Source: Streptomyces sp. S4.7
Lineage (GTDB): Bacteria; Actinomycetota; Actinomycetes; Streptomycetales; Streptomycetaceae
Length of the DNA: 64,000 bases
Reading direction: 5' to 3'
Assembly (NCBI RefSeq): GCF_010384365.1
Contig: NZ_CP048397.1
Span: 5,952,001 to 6,016,000 of the forward strand
Below, piece by piece: positions 27,689 to 36,099 of the stretch. Within the stretch, counting starts at the first letter, position 1. Every line of letters begins with the position of its first letter. Below the pieces are notes generated by a model. It was not told the DNA's origin and made no database searches. It saw nothing but the letters and a program-made list of their open reading frames with translations. The position numbers and the translations under genes are program-made.

Positions 27689-28847
27689 TTACGCTGCCAG
27701 GGCGACGGAGGATTCTTCTTGTCGGTTGGCGGGTGTGTGTCGGTCGAGCCGGGCCAGTAGATCGTCCAGGTCGGAGGTGGTGAACTTCCACTGGAATGGC
27801 TGTGCCGTGGCGTTGTAGCGGTCTTCGAACGCTCGGAGCCGGTCCCGGACCTGAGTCAGGTCCGTGAAGTCGTTAGGTTGGACGACCTTGCGCTGGACGA
27901 TCGAGAAGTAGATCTCGATCTGGTTCGTCCAGGAGGCGTGTACGGGGGTGTGGACCATGACTGCGTTCGGAAACTCCGTGGTCAGACGGTCTATGGCCTT
28001 CTTCCCCCGGTGGGAGGAGCCGTTGTCGACGATCCAGAAGACGCGTTTGGCGCTCGCGTAGGGCTCGGTGGTCATGACCTGGGTGACCAGGTTCATGAAG
28101 GGGACGATCCCCGTCTTCGGCTCGCAGCGGCCGAAGACTTTCGCGCGGTGGACGTCGTAGGCGGCCAGGTAGGCCAGCGCGCCGCCGCGGCTGTACTCGT
28201 GGTTGACGCGCATCGCCCGGGGCCAGGGTCGGATGGCAGCGGCAGCGGGCCTGGACGGAAGTCTTCTCGTCGCTGGACAGGACATACTCGTCCTCGCCCA
28301 GCGCGACACCATCGACCGCGCGGGCGTAGAGGTCCAGGATCTGCTGGGCCTTGGCACGGAAGTCCGGATCGCGGATGAAGATCCAGGACTGGTACTGCCA
28401 GGGCTTGAGTGCGTCCTCGCGCAGCCAGCGGCGCACCGTGGACGCGGAGACGGCATCGGTGATCCCGCGCGCGGTCAGCTCGGCAGTCAGCTCCGGGCAG
28501 GACCAGCGCGACAATGGCACGCCGGTCTCGGCGGGTAACTGACAGGCCAGCGCCTTGGCCTCGGCGACCTGCACGGGAGTGAAACGGGTGGGGCGCCCCG
28601 AGCGCTTGCGGTCGGCCAGGGCCGGCAGCCCACCATGGGCGAACCGGCCCCGCCAGGCACGGACCGTGTCCAGGTGCAGGCCCGTCTCGCGGGCGATCCG
28701 CGCGTTGGAGCGCCCCCGTGCCGCGTGCAGGACGATCTGCGCGCGGACCCGCAGCCGGTGCTCGGTCTTATGGCCGTAGGCCATCTTCTTCAACCGCTCA
28801 CGCTCGGCGGCGGTCAGGACTATCGGGCAGGCCAGGGCAACGGGCAT
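27689..28847 (-). mobile_element. IS630-family element, transposase frameshifted
   Basis: The transposase starts at ATG 28847 (MPVALACPIVLTAAERERLK), with a helix-turn-helix (GRSNARIARETGLHLDTVRA) and first catalytic Asp in LSSDEKTSVQARCRCHPTL. The rest lies in another frame: MRVNHEYSRGGALAYLAAYD, then second Asp in WIVDNGSSHRG and Glu in WTNQIEIYF, ending at 27689. The switch near 28210 is equivalent to +1 (or a 2-base loss), not the -1 slippage typical of IS630, and no slippery heptamer is seen, so it is probably a mutation. I could not define terminal inverted repeats. It cuts an MFS gene. Confidence 0.88.
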
Positions 28848-29090
28848 GACAGGCGGGCCGATCGGGAGAAGTGGATCACGGCGGGCCGCGCCCTGCCGCG
28901 TCGGCTGATGCGGCATCATCCACGCCATGTTTGACGACCTTGCTCTGGCCCAGCGGGCGGCTCTTGCCGGAAGCGTGGGTCTGCGCTATTCGCTCTGGTA
29001 CGTACCCTCACCCAGCGGCAGCAGGTGGACGGTGCGGTTGTGACCGGGGCGGCGCTGATCCGGGAAGCGTGACCACCGGCCCCTGTGGGT

Positions 29091-29465
29091 CTAATGAGTC
29101 CAGGGCGGCGTGATGGTGCTGCCGTCGGCCAGCTCGGCGCTGAGCCCGGCACGTGTAGTGACCCACATGTGCGCGGGCTGGTCGGTGGTATTGGCAACCG
29201 CCAGCTCGGAGCCTGCCGGAGCCACCGCCGCGTCGTCGGCGCCGAGTTCGGCGCTCTCGCCGCCGATGGTGAGCCAGAGACGACCGGACAGCACGTAGAA
29301 CGTTTCCTCGTGACTGATCATGTGGGCCGGACCCACCGTTCCGGCCGGGATCTCGCCGCGCCAGGCGGCGAGATCCCGGCTGCCCGTGCCCGGACGGATG
29401 TAGGAAACGAAGCGGGCACCGTGGATCTCGTGCGCGACGGCCTCGTCACTGCGGATGAAGGGCAT
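29091..29465 (-). CDS. Cupin-domain protein
   Basis: 124 residues, a single small beta-barrel. Cupin motif 1 is GPAHMISHEETFYVLSGRLW and motif 2 APAGSELAVANTTDQPAHMW. Of the metal-binding residues, His/His/Glu in HMISHEE and His in AHMW are present. The ATG at 29465 has AGGAGG 5 bases away; the frame is open further but passes the operator. It diverges from a MarR gene with a palindromic operator between, so it is probably the MarR target. Substrate unknown. Confidence 0.9.
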   Translation of the reverse strand: MPFIRSDEAVAHEIHGARFVSYIRPGTGSRDLAAWRGEIPAGTVGPAHMISHEETFYVLSGRLWLTIGGESAELGADDAAVAPAGSELAVANTTDQPAHMWVTTRAGLSAELADGSTITPPWTH

Positions 29466-29480
29466 GTCAGCCTCCTTATA

Positions 29481-29495
29481 GACAAGAAACTTGTC
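29481..29495. promoter_or_regulatory. MarR operator between cupin and MarR genes
   Basis: GACAAG-AAA-CTTGTC is a perfect 6-bp inverted repeat; a further AGACAAGC half-site follows at 29501. It lies in the 68-base divergent gap. Confidence 0.65.
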
Positions 29496-29533
29496 CATGA
29501 AGACAAGCAGGTTGACGAGTTATAGTCAATCCC

Positions 29534-29989
29534 ATGGATGACGCTCTGGCCTTCTCCGCACTCGTACTGGCACTCTCCGGACAGTTGGTGCAGGAGATCC
29601 ACGCCCGCGTGGCCCGGCAGGGATTCGAGGACCTGCGTCCAGCACACGGCTTCGCCTTTGCCCGCATCTCCCTGGGCGGCGCCACTACGGCCGACCTGGC
29701 CGAGCACCTGGGGGTGACCAAGCAGGCCGCCGCCCAGCTGGTCGAGGAGCTGGTCCGCAAGGGATACGTGGTGCGGCATCCACACCCCCACGATGCCCGC
29801 GCCCGGCTCTTGGTGCTGACCGAGGCCGGATGGGCCGCCACCCGCGCCGCCGACCAGGCGGCCCGAGCTGCCGTCGCACCATGGAAAGAGGCGCTGGGCG
29901 AGGCGCGCTTCAGCGAACTTGTCGCCGACCTGACCCGCCTTGCACCACCGGGGCCGTCCGGGGCCGCCCTCAATCATCGGCAGGGGTAG
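29534..29989 (+). CDS. MarR-family regulator
   Basis: 151 residues. The winged helix is TTADLAEHLGVTKQAAAQLV, RKGYVVRHPHPHDARARLLV. A TATAGT box (29521-29526) lies exactly 7 bases before the ATG, so the mRNA is probably leaderless. It likely represses itself and the divergent cupin gene through the palindrome at 29481. The inducer is unknown. Confidence 0.92.
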   Translation: MDDALAFSALVLALSGQLVQEIHARVARQGFEDLRPAHGFAFARISLGGATTADLAEHLGVTKQAAAQLVEELVRKGYVVRHPHPHDARARLLVLTEAGWAATRAADQAARAAVAPWKEALGEARFSELVADLTRLAPPGPSGAALNHRQG

Positions 29990-30125
29990 TAGAAGGTCTC
30001 GGCCGTTCGGGTCTCTTTCACTCCGTCCGTGACGCACACCAGGGTGGTGCCGACGGGGAAGTCGCACGATTGGGGGCCGCCGGTGCCCGGCGCGAGGTCC
30101 CGTTCCCAGCGGCGCGAGTCTCAAT
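29974..30125 (-). pseudogene. Orphan C-terminal coding fragment
   Basis: A frame reading RRWERDLAPGTGGPQSCDF, PVGTTLVCVTDGVKET and ending at TGA 29974-29976 overlaps the MarR 3' end. It looks protein-like but has no start, and upstream sequence becomes non-coding. I do not recognise the family. Confidence 0.3.
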
Positions 30126-30250
30126 TCGTTCGATGCGCCTTCGGGCCGAGACGGGGGTGTCCTCGCGCCGTGCGGACGACAAGCCGGAACTCCTGGGCAA
30201 GACTTTCGACAGAGGCAAGCTTTCGTTCCCGCCGGTGGGAGGAGTCTTCC

Positions 30251-31306
30251 GTGCTCGATGTGCCGTTCTGGCTGTGGGCGGCTTTCGCTGTCACTGTGGT
30301 CGTTGCGCTGGCTGTGGACCTGCTGGCACATCGTGGGGCGCATGTCATCGGGTTCAGGGAAGCTGCGGCCTGGAGCGGGGCGTGGGTCGGTCTCGCTCTC
30401 GTCTTCGGCGCGGTCGTTTTCCTGGTTCTGGGTACGACGCCGGGGGTGGAGTACACCACCGCGTGGTTGCTGGAGAAAAGCTTGTCGGTCGACAATTTGT
30501 TCGTCTTCGCGCTGATCTTCTCCTATTTCAAGGTGCCACGTGCCTATCAGCACCGCGTGCTGTTCTTGGGCGTGATGGGCGCGCTGGTGTTTCGAGGCGT
30601 CTTCCTGGCCGCCGGAGTGGCCGTCGTCAGCCGGTTCACCGCTGTGCTGTTCATCTTCGCGGCCATTCTCTTCTACAGCACGTACAAGATCCTCAAGGGG
30701 GAAGAGGAGAGCTTCGACCCGGGCAAGAGCATCGCTGTGCGGCTGTTGCGCAAGGTCATGCCAGTCCGGGACGAGTACGCCGGGATGAAGTTCTTCGTCA
30801 GAGAAGCCGGCAAGCGGGTCGCCACCCCGCTGCTCGCGGTCGTCGCCGCGATCGAGGCGGCCGACCTCGTCTTCGCGGTGGACAGCGTGCCCGCCGTACT
30901 CGCGGTCAGTGACAGCGCCTTCATCGTCTACACGAGCAACGCGTTCGCCATCCTAGGGCTGCGGGCCTTGTACTTTTTGCTCGCCGGGCTGCTGGACCGG
31001 TTCCACTACCTCAGCAAGGGCCTTGCACTGATCCTTTCCTTCATCGCTGTGAAATTGATTCTTCAGGCGTCCCACAAGCTGTTCAGCACCAGCATCCCGG
31101 AAATCCCCTCACCGATCAGTCTCGCGGTTATCGTCACGATCCTGGCGCTGTCCGTAGTCCTGAGCGTCCGGCACCCGCGCCCGGCCTCCCAAGAGGACAC
31201 TGCTCCCGTCTCACGGGACGGGAACGGCATCGCTCCAGGCTCAACAAGTGAACGATCTCCAACGCAGGAAACTCGGGACACCGGTGACCCGCCCAAGAAC
31301 AGTTAG
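30251..31306 (+). CDS. TerC-family membrane protein
   Basis: 351 residues with about eight helices. TerC hallmarks are WLLEKSLSVDNLFVFALIF, VLFLGVMGALVFRGVFL and AAIEAADLVFAVDSVPAVLA, with conserved acidic residues inside the membrane segments. TerC proteins are linked to metal (manganese/calcium) export and to the Ter stress system. The C-terminal 60 residues are a soluble, Ser/Thr/Asp-rich tail. The start is GTG 30251 with GGAGGAG 7 bases upstream. I looked for a yybP-ykoY manganese riboswitch upstream and did not find the conserved core. Confidence 0.92.
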   Translation: MLDVPFWLWAAFAVTVVVALAVDLLAHRGAHVIGFREAAAWSGAWVGLALVFGAVVFLVLGTTPGVEYTTAWLLEKSLSVDNLFVFALIFSYFKVPRAYQHRVLFLGVMGALVFRGVFLAAGVAVVSRFTAVLFIFAAILFYSTYKILKGEEESFDPGKSIAVRLLRKVMPVRDEYAGMKFFVREAGKRVATPLLAVVAAIEAADLVFAVDSVPAVLAVSDSAFIVYTSNAFAILGLRALYFLLAGLLDRFHYLSKGLALILSFIAVKLILQASHKLFSTSIPEIPSPISLAVIVTILALSVVLSVRHPRPASQEDTAPVSRDGNGIAPGSTSERSPTQETRDTGDPPKNS

Positions 31307-31445
31307 CTGCGTGCACTTACCGATCTCCCGCGCTCGCCAGGCCCGATGTCCTTCATCAGCACCACGGGATCGGCGGAGGCGCCCCCTGGACAACGGCCTC
31401 CTCTGAAATTTACCTCATTTCGCCGAATGTCCTACCATTGGAAAC

Positions 31446-31721
31446 ATGGGTAAGCATGAGAACGTGAGGCCCCCCCAGGCCGGGAAGGTCTGCCCCGCCT
31501 GCCACAAACCCGTCACCGAAAAGATCACACGGCACCGCACAATGGGTATCTGTGTTCCTTTGTGGAAGCCCGGCCCCTGCCACAACCCGAACTGCCCGAA
31601 GTGCGTGCCGCAAGACAACCTGAGTAGTGGTGAACGCGAGGAACTGGCCGCGCTGCGGTGGGAAAACCGTCAACTGCGTGAGGAGCTCATCACCCTGAAA
31701 CGGGCCACGCCAACTGATTGA
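31446..31721 (+). CDS. Small zinc-ribbon protein with an IS OrfA-like coiled tail
   Basis: 91 residues. The first half has paired cysteines (KVCPACHKPVTEK, PCHNPNCPKC), suggesting zinc binding. The second half, REELAALRWENRQLREELI, is a leucine-heptad helix like the end of IS3/IS481 transposase OrfA. A TACCAT box (31433-31438) lies exactly 7 bases before the ATG, so a leaderless transcript is plausible. It may be a host promoter plus N-terminus fused to an IS remnant; more IS debris follows at once. Function unknown. Confidence 0.5.
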   Translation: MGKHENVRPPQAGKVCPACHKPVTEKITRHRTMGICVPLWKPGPCHNPNCPKCVPQDNLSSGEREELAALRWENRQLREELITLKRATPTD

Positions 31722-31738
31722 CGGACAGGCTGAGTCAA

Positions 31739-32317
31739 ACCAGGGCGGTCAGCCCGATCTGCTGACTGCCGAGCGTGCTGAGCTGACATTTCGCTAAGAG
31801 GCCGACCGCGAGCAGCAGCTGTTCACCGTCCGCGCCACACCAAGCGCGACGGCACCGAGCAGCGGAACCTCAATCGGGTGTGTCTGGCGGGCGTTACCTA
31901 CGTGCTTCGGGGCGTCGAAGTCGACCGTGCAGCGCTGTTTCGTCGTGTGGTCGAGAGGCAGGGTGTGGGGTCGACTGCATCGGAGAATGCTCCAGCTCCT
32001 GGATGAGCATGACTCGATCGACCTGTCCCGGGCGGTCATGGACTCCGCGCACGTCCGCGGACCGGGCAAGCCAGGTTCCGAGATGCACGTCCTGTCCGAC
32101 GCGGGCGGACTGCCCTTACGCGTCGGGCTCTCCGCGGCCAACACCCACGACAGCCTTGGGCTGAAGCCCTTGATGTCCCATTTCCACATTGGACACGCCA
32201 TGTCCTGGCTAACTGGCTACCGCAGACTCAATCACCGCCATGAACGCGACCCCGGCAATTACCTTGCCTTCCTCGGCCTCGCCGCCGCGCTCTGCTACTA
32301 CAAACGGCTGGACGAAC
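31739..32317 (+). pseudogene. Degenerate IS5-family transposase (plus strand)
   Basis: Recognisable blocks: STVQRCFVVWSRGRVWGRLH, the first catalytic Asp in AVMDSAHVRG, then GKPGSEMHVLSDAGGLPLRV, SAANTHDSLGLKPLM, and finally WLTGYRRLNHRHERDPGNYL, AFLGLAAALCYYKRL. The stretch between SLGLKPLM and WLTGYRRL, about 60 residues in relatives and including the second catalytic Asp, is missing. The N-terminal part has a stop (TAA near 31795) and shifted frames. Inactive. Confidence 0.8.
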
Positions 32318-32800
32318 CGACCTTAATGCGGGCGCCGATGTCCCGCCCACGGAGCCATTTCCGCAGGTGGTCGTAGTCGCAACCCTTGTCCGCATGAAGC
32401 TTGGCGGGGCGGCGTCGGCGTGGACCACGGTGGGAGCGAATCGGCGGGATGCCGCGGAAGAGGGGTTCCAGGCTGGCGTGGGTATTCGCCGCGGAGGTCG
32501 CCATCGAGAGGGGCGAACCGGTCCGCTCGGTGATCAAGTGAATCTTCGAGTCTTTCTTGTCTCGATCCACAGGATTCGGGTCCGTCAGGTCCCCCCTTTC
32601 ATGCCCTCATGATCACTGAGTCGATCGCGCACGGCGACCAGTCCAGCTTCCCGCGTCCTACCAACCGTCCGGGACCAAGCAGCGGAGCTTGCCCCAGACC
32701 CTGGCTCGGCTCCACTCGGTGAAACGGCGGTGTGCGGTCGGCCCGGGCGGACTGAAGGCGGGCGGCAGTTGCTGCCGTGCATCACCATCGCTCTCACAGA
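32300..32800 (-). pseudogene. Degenerate IS5-family transposase (minus strand)
   Basis: Pieces in several frames: RRFTEWSRARVWGK, LDWSPCAIDSVIMRA-stop, DKKDSKIHLITERTGSPLS, ANTHASLEPLFRGIPPIRSH, GPRRRRPAKLHADKGCDYDH and LRKWLRGRDIGARI. The C-terminal third is absent at the point where it meets the plus-strand copy, so the two remnants are joined tail to tail. Nonsense and frameshift changes show it is dead. Confidence 0.8.
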
Positions 32801-32833
32801 GGCAACCTCACGATCACCCATCGAGATCACCGC

Positions 32834-33529
32834 TTAGCCGAGCATCGCGGGCAGCAGGCGGCGCAGTAGCCGTTCGAACAGGGCGTCCTGGTCGGCCGAG
32901 GGCGGTGCGCCTGCCGCGGCGAGAGCGGCGAGCAGGTGAGGGTGGCGTCCCTCAGTGGCGGCAGCGGCCAAGTGGGCCGCCCGGGCTGCCGGTCCGGTGT
33001 CCGCCGTGGTGGCGGCGGCTTCGCGTCGGGCGAAAAGGGTGACCATGCCACCGAGGAGTCCGAGGGCTTCCAACTTCCGTCCGCTGGTGCCTGGCGCGGG
33101 GGCCAGGATCCCGAGCGCGTGGTCGAGGTAATCGATCGCGTGCGGGCCGAGCACCTCGCCGCGCCGGTCGTTCAGTTCGGCCAGCCAGGGGTGCCGGACG
33201 TGCGCGGCCTTGGACTGGAGGGCCAAGCCGACCAGGGCGTCCAGCCAGTCGCCCTCTGGGGCGGCGCAGAGGTCGAGCTCGCCTGCGACCGCGTCCGCCA
33301 TGAGGTCCAGCAGTTCGTCCCGGCTCCCCACGTAGCGGTAGAGCGAGGCAGGCCCCGTGCCCAGCCGCTGCGCGAGCGCGCGCATCGACACGGCCGCCAG
33401 GCCCTCCGTGTCGGCCAGGGCGAGGGCTGCCTCGGTGATCTGTGGGCGGCTGCGTTCGGGCGCGGGTCCGCGTGCGCCTCGCTCGGGGCGTGACCAGACG
33501 GTCGTCGGCCGGGTCTCGTGGTCGGCCAC
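32834..33529 (-). CDS. TetR-family regulator
   Basis: 231 residues. ITEAALALADTEGLAAVSMR and RLGTGPASLYRYVGSRDELL form the DNA-binding domain, of the type paired with the TetR_C tetracycline-repressor-like domain. Start is GTG 33529. It diverges from an alpha/beta hydrolase gene with a near-perfect palindrome between them, so that gene is the expected target. Confidence 0.9.
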   Translation of the reverse strand: MADHETRPTTVWSRPERGARGPAPERSRPQITEAALALADTEGLAAVSMRALAQRLGTGPASLYRYVGSRDELLDLMADAVAGELDLCAAPEGDWLDALVGLALQSKAAHVRHPWLAELNDRRGEVLGPHAIDYLDHALGILAPAPGTSGRKLEALGLLGGMVTLFARREAAATTADTGPAARAAHLAAAATEGRHPHLLAALAAAGAPPSADQDALFERLLRRLLPAMLG

Positions 33530-33574
33530 GGTCGGCCACCTTTCCTTCTGGCGTGCGGAACTGCCTGTAGTCTA

Positions 33575-33599
33575 ATACCGCGAACATCGATCGCAGTAT
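33575..33599. promoter_or_regulatory. Operator between TetR and hydrolase genes
   Basis: ATACCGCGA and TCGCAGTAT are inverted copies matching at 8 of 9 positions with a 7-base spacer, in the 99-base divergent gap. Confidence 0.65.
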
Positions 33600-33628
33600 C
33601 TCGCACTTCGCCCCCGAAGGAGTCCGCC

Positions 33629-34555
33629 ATGACCTGGACCGAACGCCGCTTCGCCCACAACGGTGCGGTCGAGCTCGCCCACGACCGGCTCCAGCAGGGG
33701 GCGGACGGCGAACCGCTGCTCCTGGTGATGGGTCTGGGGGTCTCCCGGCAATGGTGGCCCGAGGAGCTGTGCGCGGCCTTCGCCGACGCCGGGTTCGCCG
33801 TCGCCCGCTACGACCAGCGGGACGCGGGCGAGTCCACCCGGCTGCCGAAGCGCGCCGCTCGGGGCAACCCGTTCGCCGCCCTGGCCGCCGGCCGCGGTGC
33901 GACCTACACCGCTGAGGACATGGCCGACGACGCCGTCGCCGTCATGGACGCGCTCGGGTGGGAGTCGGCGCACCTCTTCGGGCACTCGCTCGGTGGTGTC
34001 GTCGCCCAGCGCGTCGCTCTGCGCCACCCGGACCGGGTGCGCACGCTCACCTCGTCCGCCGCGCTGCCCAGCGATGTCGGCGGGCTCGGGGCCTTCCGCC
34101 ACCTGCGGATCGGCACGCTGGCGAGGTTCGTCCGCGTCAAGCCCGCCCGGGGTCGGGAGCAGCGGATCGCGGCGGGACTCGCGGTGGCACGGCTCTGCGC
34201 GTCGCCGGGCTACCCGTTCGACGAGGCGGAGGCGCTGAGGCGGATCACCGCCGACGTGGACACCGGCATCGCCGACCAGGACGCCCAGTCCCGCCAGATC
34301 GGCGCGGCCTGGCACGGCCCGCCCCTGGCCGAACTGCGCGTCCCCGCATTGGTGCTGCACGGCACGGACGACCCGCTGCTCAAGCCCTCCGCGGGCCGCG
34401 CCACCGCCGCGGCGATCCGCGACGCCCGGCTCGTCCTCCAGCCGGGCGTCGGCCACGACATCCCGCGCGAGCGGCACGGCGCCGTCGTTGCCGAGGTGCG
34501 GGCCCTCGCGGACCGAGACCGGCCTGCCGCCTGTGATGAACCACCCACCTGGTGA
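33629..34555 (+). CDS. Alpha/beta hydrolase
   Basis: 308 residues. RYDQRDAGESTRL is the DQRGxGxS block, GHSLGGVVAQRVALRHPDRV holds the nucleophile serine, GTDDPLLKPSAGRA the acid and PGVGHDIPRE the histidine. It resembles the rdmC/aclacinomycin methylesterase type, used in drug modification or detoxification, but the substrate cannot be fixed. ATG 33629 has AAGGAG 6 bases upstream. Likely repressed by the divergent TetR. Confidence 0.92.
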   Translation: MTWTERRFAHNGAVELAHDRLQQGADGEPLLLVMGLGVSRQWWPEELCAAFADAGFAVARYDQRDAGESTRLPKRAARGNPFAALAAGRGATYTAEDMADDAVAVMDALGWESAHLFGHSLGGVVAQRVALRHPDRVRTLTSSAALPSDVGGLGAFRHLRIGTLARFVRVKPARGREQRIAAGLAVARLCASPGYPFDEAEALRRITADVDTGIADQDAQSRQIGAAWHGPPLAELRVPALVLHGTDDPLLKPSAGRATAAAIRDARLVLQPGVGHDIPRERHGAVVAEVRALADRDRPAACDEPPTW

Positions 34556-34821
34556 GGGAGAACCCTCGCACTCTCTCCCGGTAGTGCGGTTGCCCACCCT
34601 GAACAAGCGCTGAGCATCCCGGCTACGACATGCAGGACCGTCCGTCAAGAAGACAGTCGCTGTGCAACAGCTGGAAGGGCAGGACAACCTCAAGGCAGCC
34701 GCGGCGAACAGGTCGTGACCAACGTGAAAGGGGGCTGTCGCGCCTGACGGTGTGACGGGGGCGGTCACACAACGGCACGTAGAATGATCGATCTTGGAGC
34801 CGATACCCCGGTAGGTACCCC

Positions 34822-35550
34822 GTGCAGCAGTCTGTCACCATTGTTACCGGCGGAAGCCGAGGTATCGGCGCCGCGATCTGTGAACGTCTCGCCGCAGATG
34901 GCCACCATGTCGTCGTGGGATACCGCTCGGACGACCCGGCTGCGGAGAGGGTCGCCTCTGCGGTTCGTGCCGCCGGACGCAAGTGTCTGACCGTTCGGCT
35001 CGACACGGTGAACGAGGAGGACGTCGACCGGCTCTTCGACCTGGCAGCGCAACTGGGAACCGTTACAGGTCTGGTCAACAACGCGGGGGTCAGCGGCCCC
35101 AATGGGCGGCTGGCCGACGCCGATGCAGGCGGCATGCGCCGCGCCCTGGAGGTCAACGTCCTTGGTTACCTCCTGTGCGCGCGACGTGCTGTGCGGGATA
35201 TGTCCCGCACTGGCGGGGGCGCGATCGTGAACATCTCCTCGGCCGCCGCCACCATCGGTAGCCCCGGCCAGTATGTGCACTACGCTGCGGCGAAGGCGGC
35301 AGTCGATGCGATGACCGTGGGCCTGGCCAAGGAGACCGCCGTAAACAGCATTCGGGTCAACTGCGTTGCGCCCGGGACCGTCTGGACGGAATTCCACGCA
35401 GATCCCGAACGGCCGGCGAAGGTGGCCGCCAGTATCCCGATGGGCCGAGCGGGGCGGCCGACGGAGATCGCCGGTGCAGTGTCCTGGCTCTTGTCCGACG
35501 ATGCCGCGTACACCACGGGTGCGATCCTGCGCGTCGCCGGCGGTCTATGA
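34822..35550 (+). CDS. Short-chain dehydrogenase/reductase
   Basis: 242 residues. NAD(P)-binding TGGSRGIGAAI, NNAG, catalytic Ser in VNISSAAATIGSPGQ and YxxxK in YVHYAAAKAAVD. The C-terminus DDAAYTTGAILRVAGG is typical of FabG-like SDRs. GYRSDD after the second strand favours NADPH. GTG 34822 start; GGTAGG is about 8 bases upstream and a TAGAAT box at 34791. It stands alone, and the substrate is unknown. Confidence 0.92.
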   Translation: MQQSVTIVTGGSRGIGAAICERLAADGHHVVVGYRSDDPAAERVASAVRAAGRKCLTVRLDTVNEEDVDRLFDLAAQLGTVTGLVNNAGVSGPNGRLADADAGGMRRALEVNVLGYLLCARRAVRDMSRTGGGAIVNISSAAATIGSPGQYVHYAAAKAAVDAMTVGLAKETAVNSIRVNCVAPGTVWTEFHADPERPAKVAASIPMGRAGRPTEIAGAVSWLLSDDAAYTTGAILRVAGGL

Positions 35551-36099
35551 GCAACGGGCTGCGCGCGAGATGCCGAGCCTTTGCGAAGTGGCACCGGAGG
35601 GGTGACGGCAGCGAGAACACGAACCGCGAGGCATCCGTTGAGGATGGTGCTCGAAGCGCAACTGCGGTAGCGCTTCATGCCGACACCGTCGTTCTTGGCG
35701 TCTCCGAACCCGTCGCCAACGCCTTTCAGGAGGCATCTTCGTCCCCCCGGAACTGACGGCGCGGGTGCCTCGGCTGGCCCATGACGAACCGCGTGGCCCC
35801 AAGCGCCCGCGGTCATCCGCCCGAGCAGACGGCGGCAGAACCGTTACTCACCTCTCCCGCAGACACGGACACGGACGCCAAAGCGGGGCCTGGCGGGGCG
35901 CGCAAGCAGGCCAGTACCGTTGGTCAATCCTTTGGCGGAGTGTGGGCCGTCTGCTGGTCGGGGCGGCCTTGGAGCGGGACGCCCGCGGAGAGGCGGGGTG
36001 CTGCGAGCGGAGGTGTGACCAGGGGATAGTGCCTCTTTCGGAGGCGGTCGATCTCGGTCAGCACGAGCAGCGGGTCACTGCGTGCGGGGTTTTCCGTGT
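35551..36099. other. Non-coding or eroded region
   Basis: 549 bases without a gene I can support. A minus-strand stretch near 35990-36090 (PLLVLTEIDRLRKRHYPLV) looks protein-like but has no start and no known family. Confidence 0.4.

Noticed and set aside
30000..30250. yybP-ykoY manganese riboswitch before TerC
   Set aside because: The conserved aptamer core was not found; only GC-rich sequence and an orphan coding fragment.
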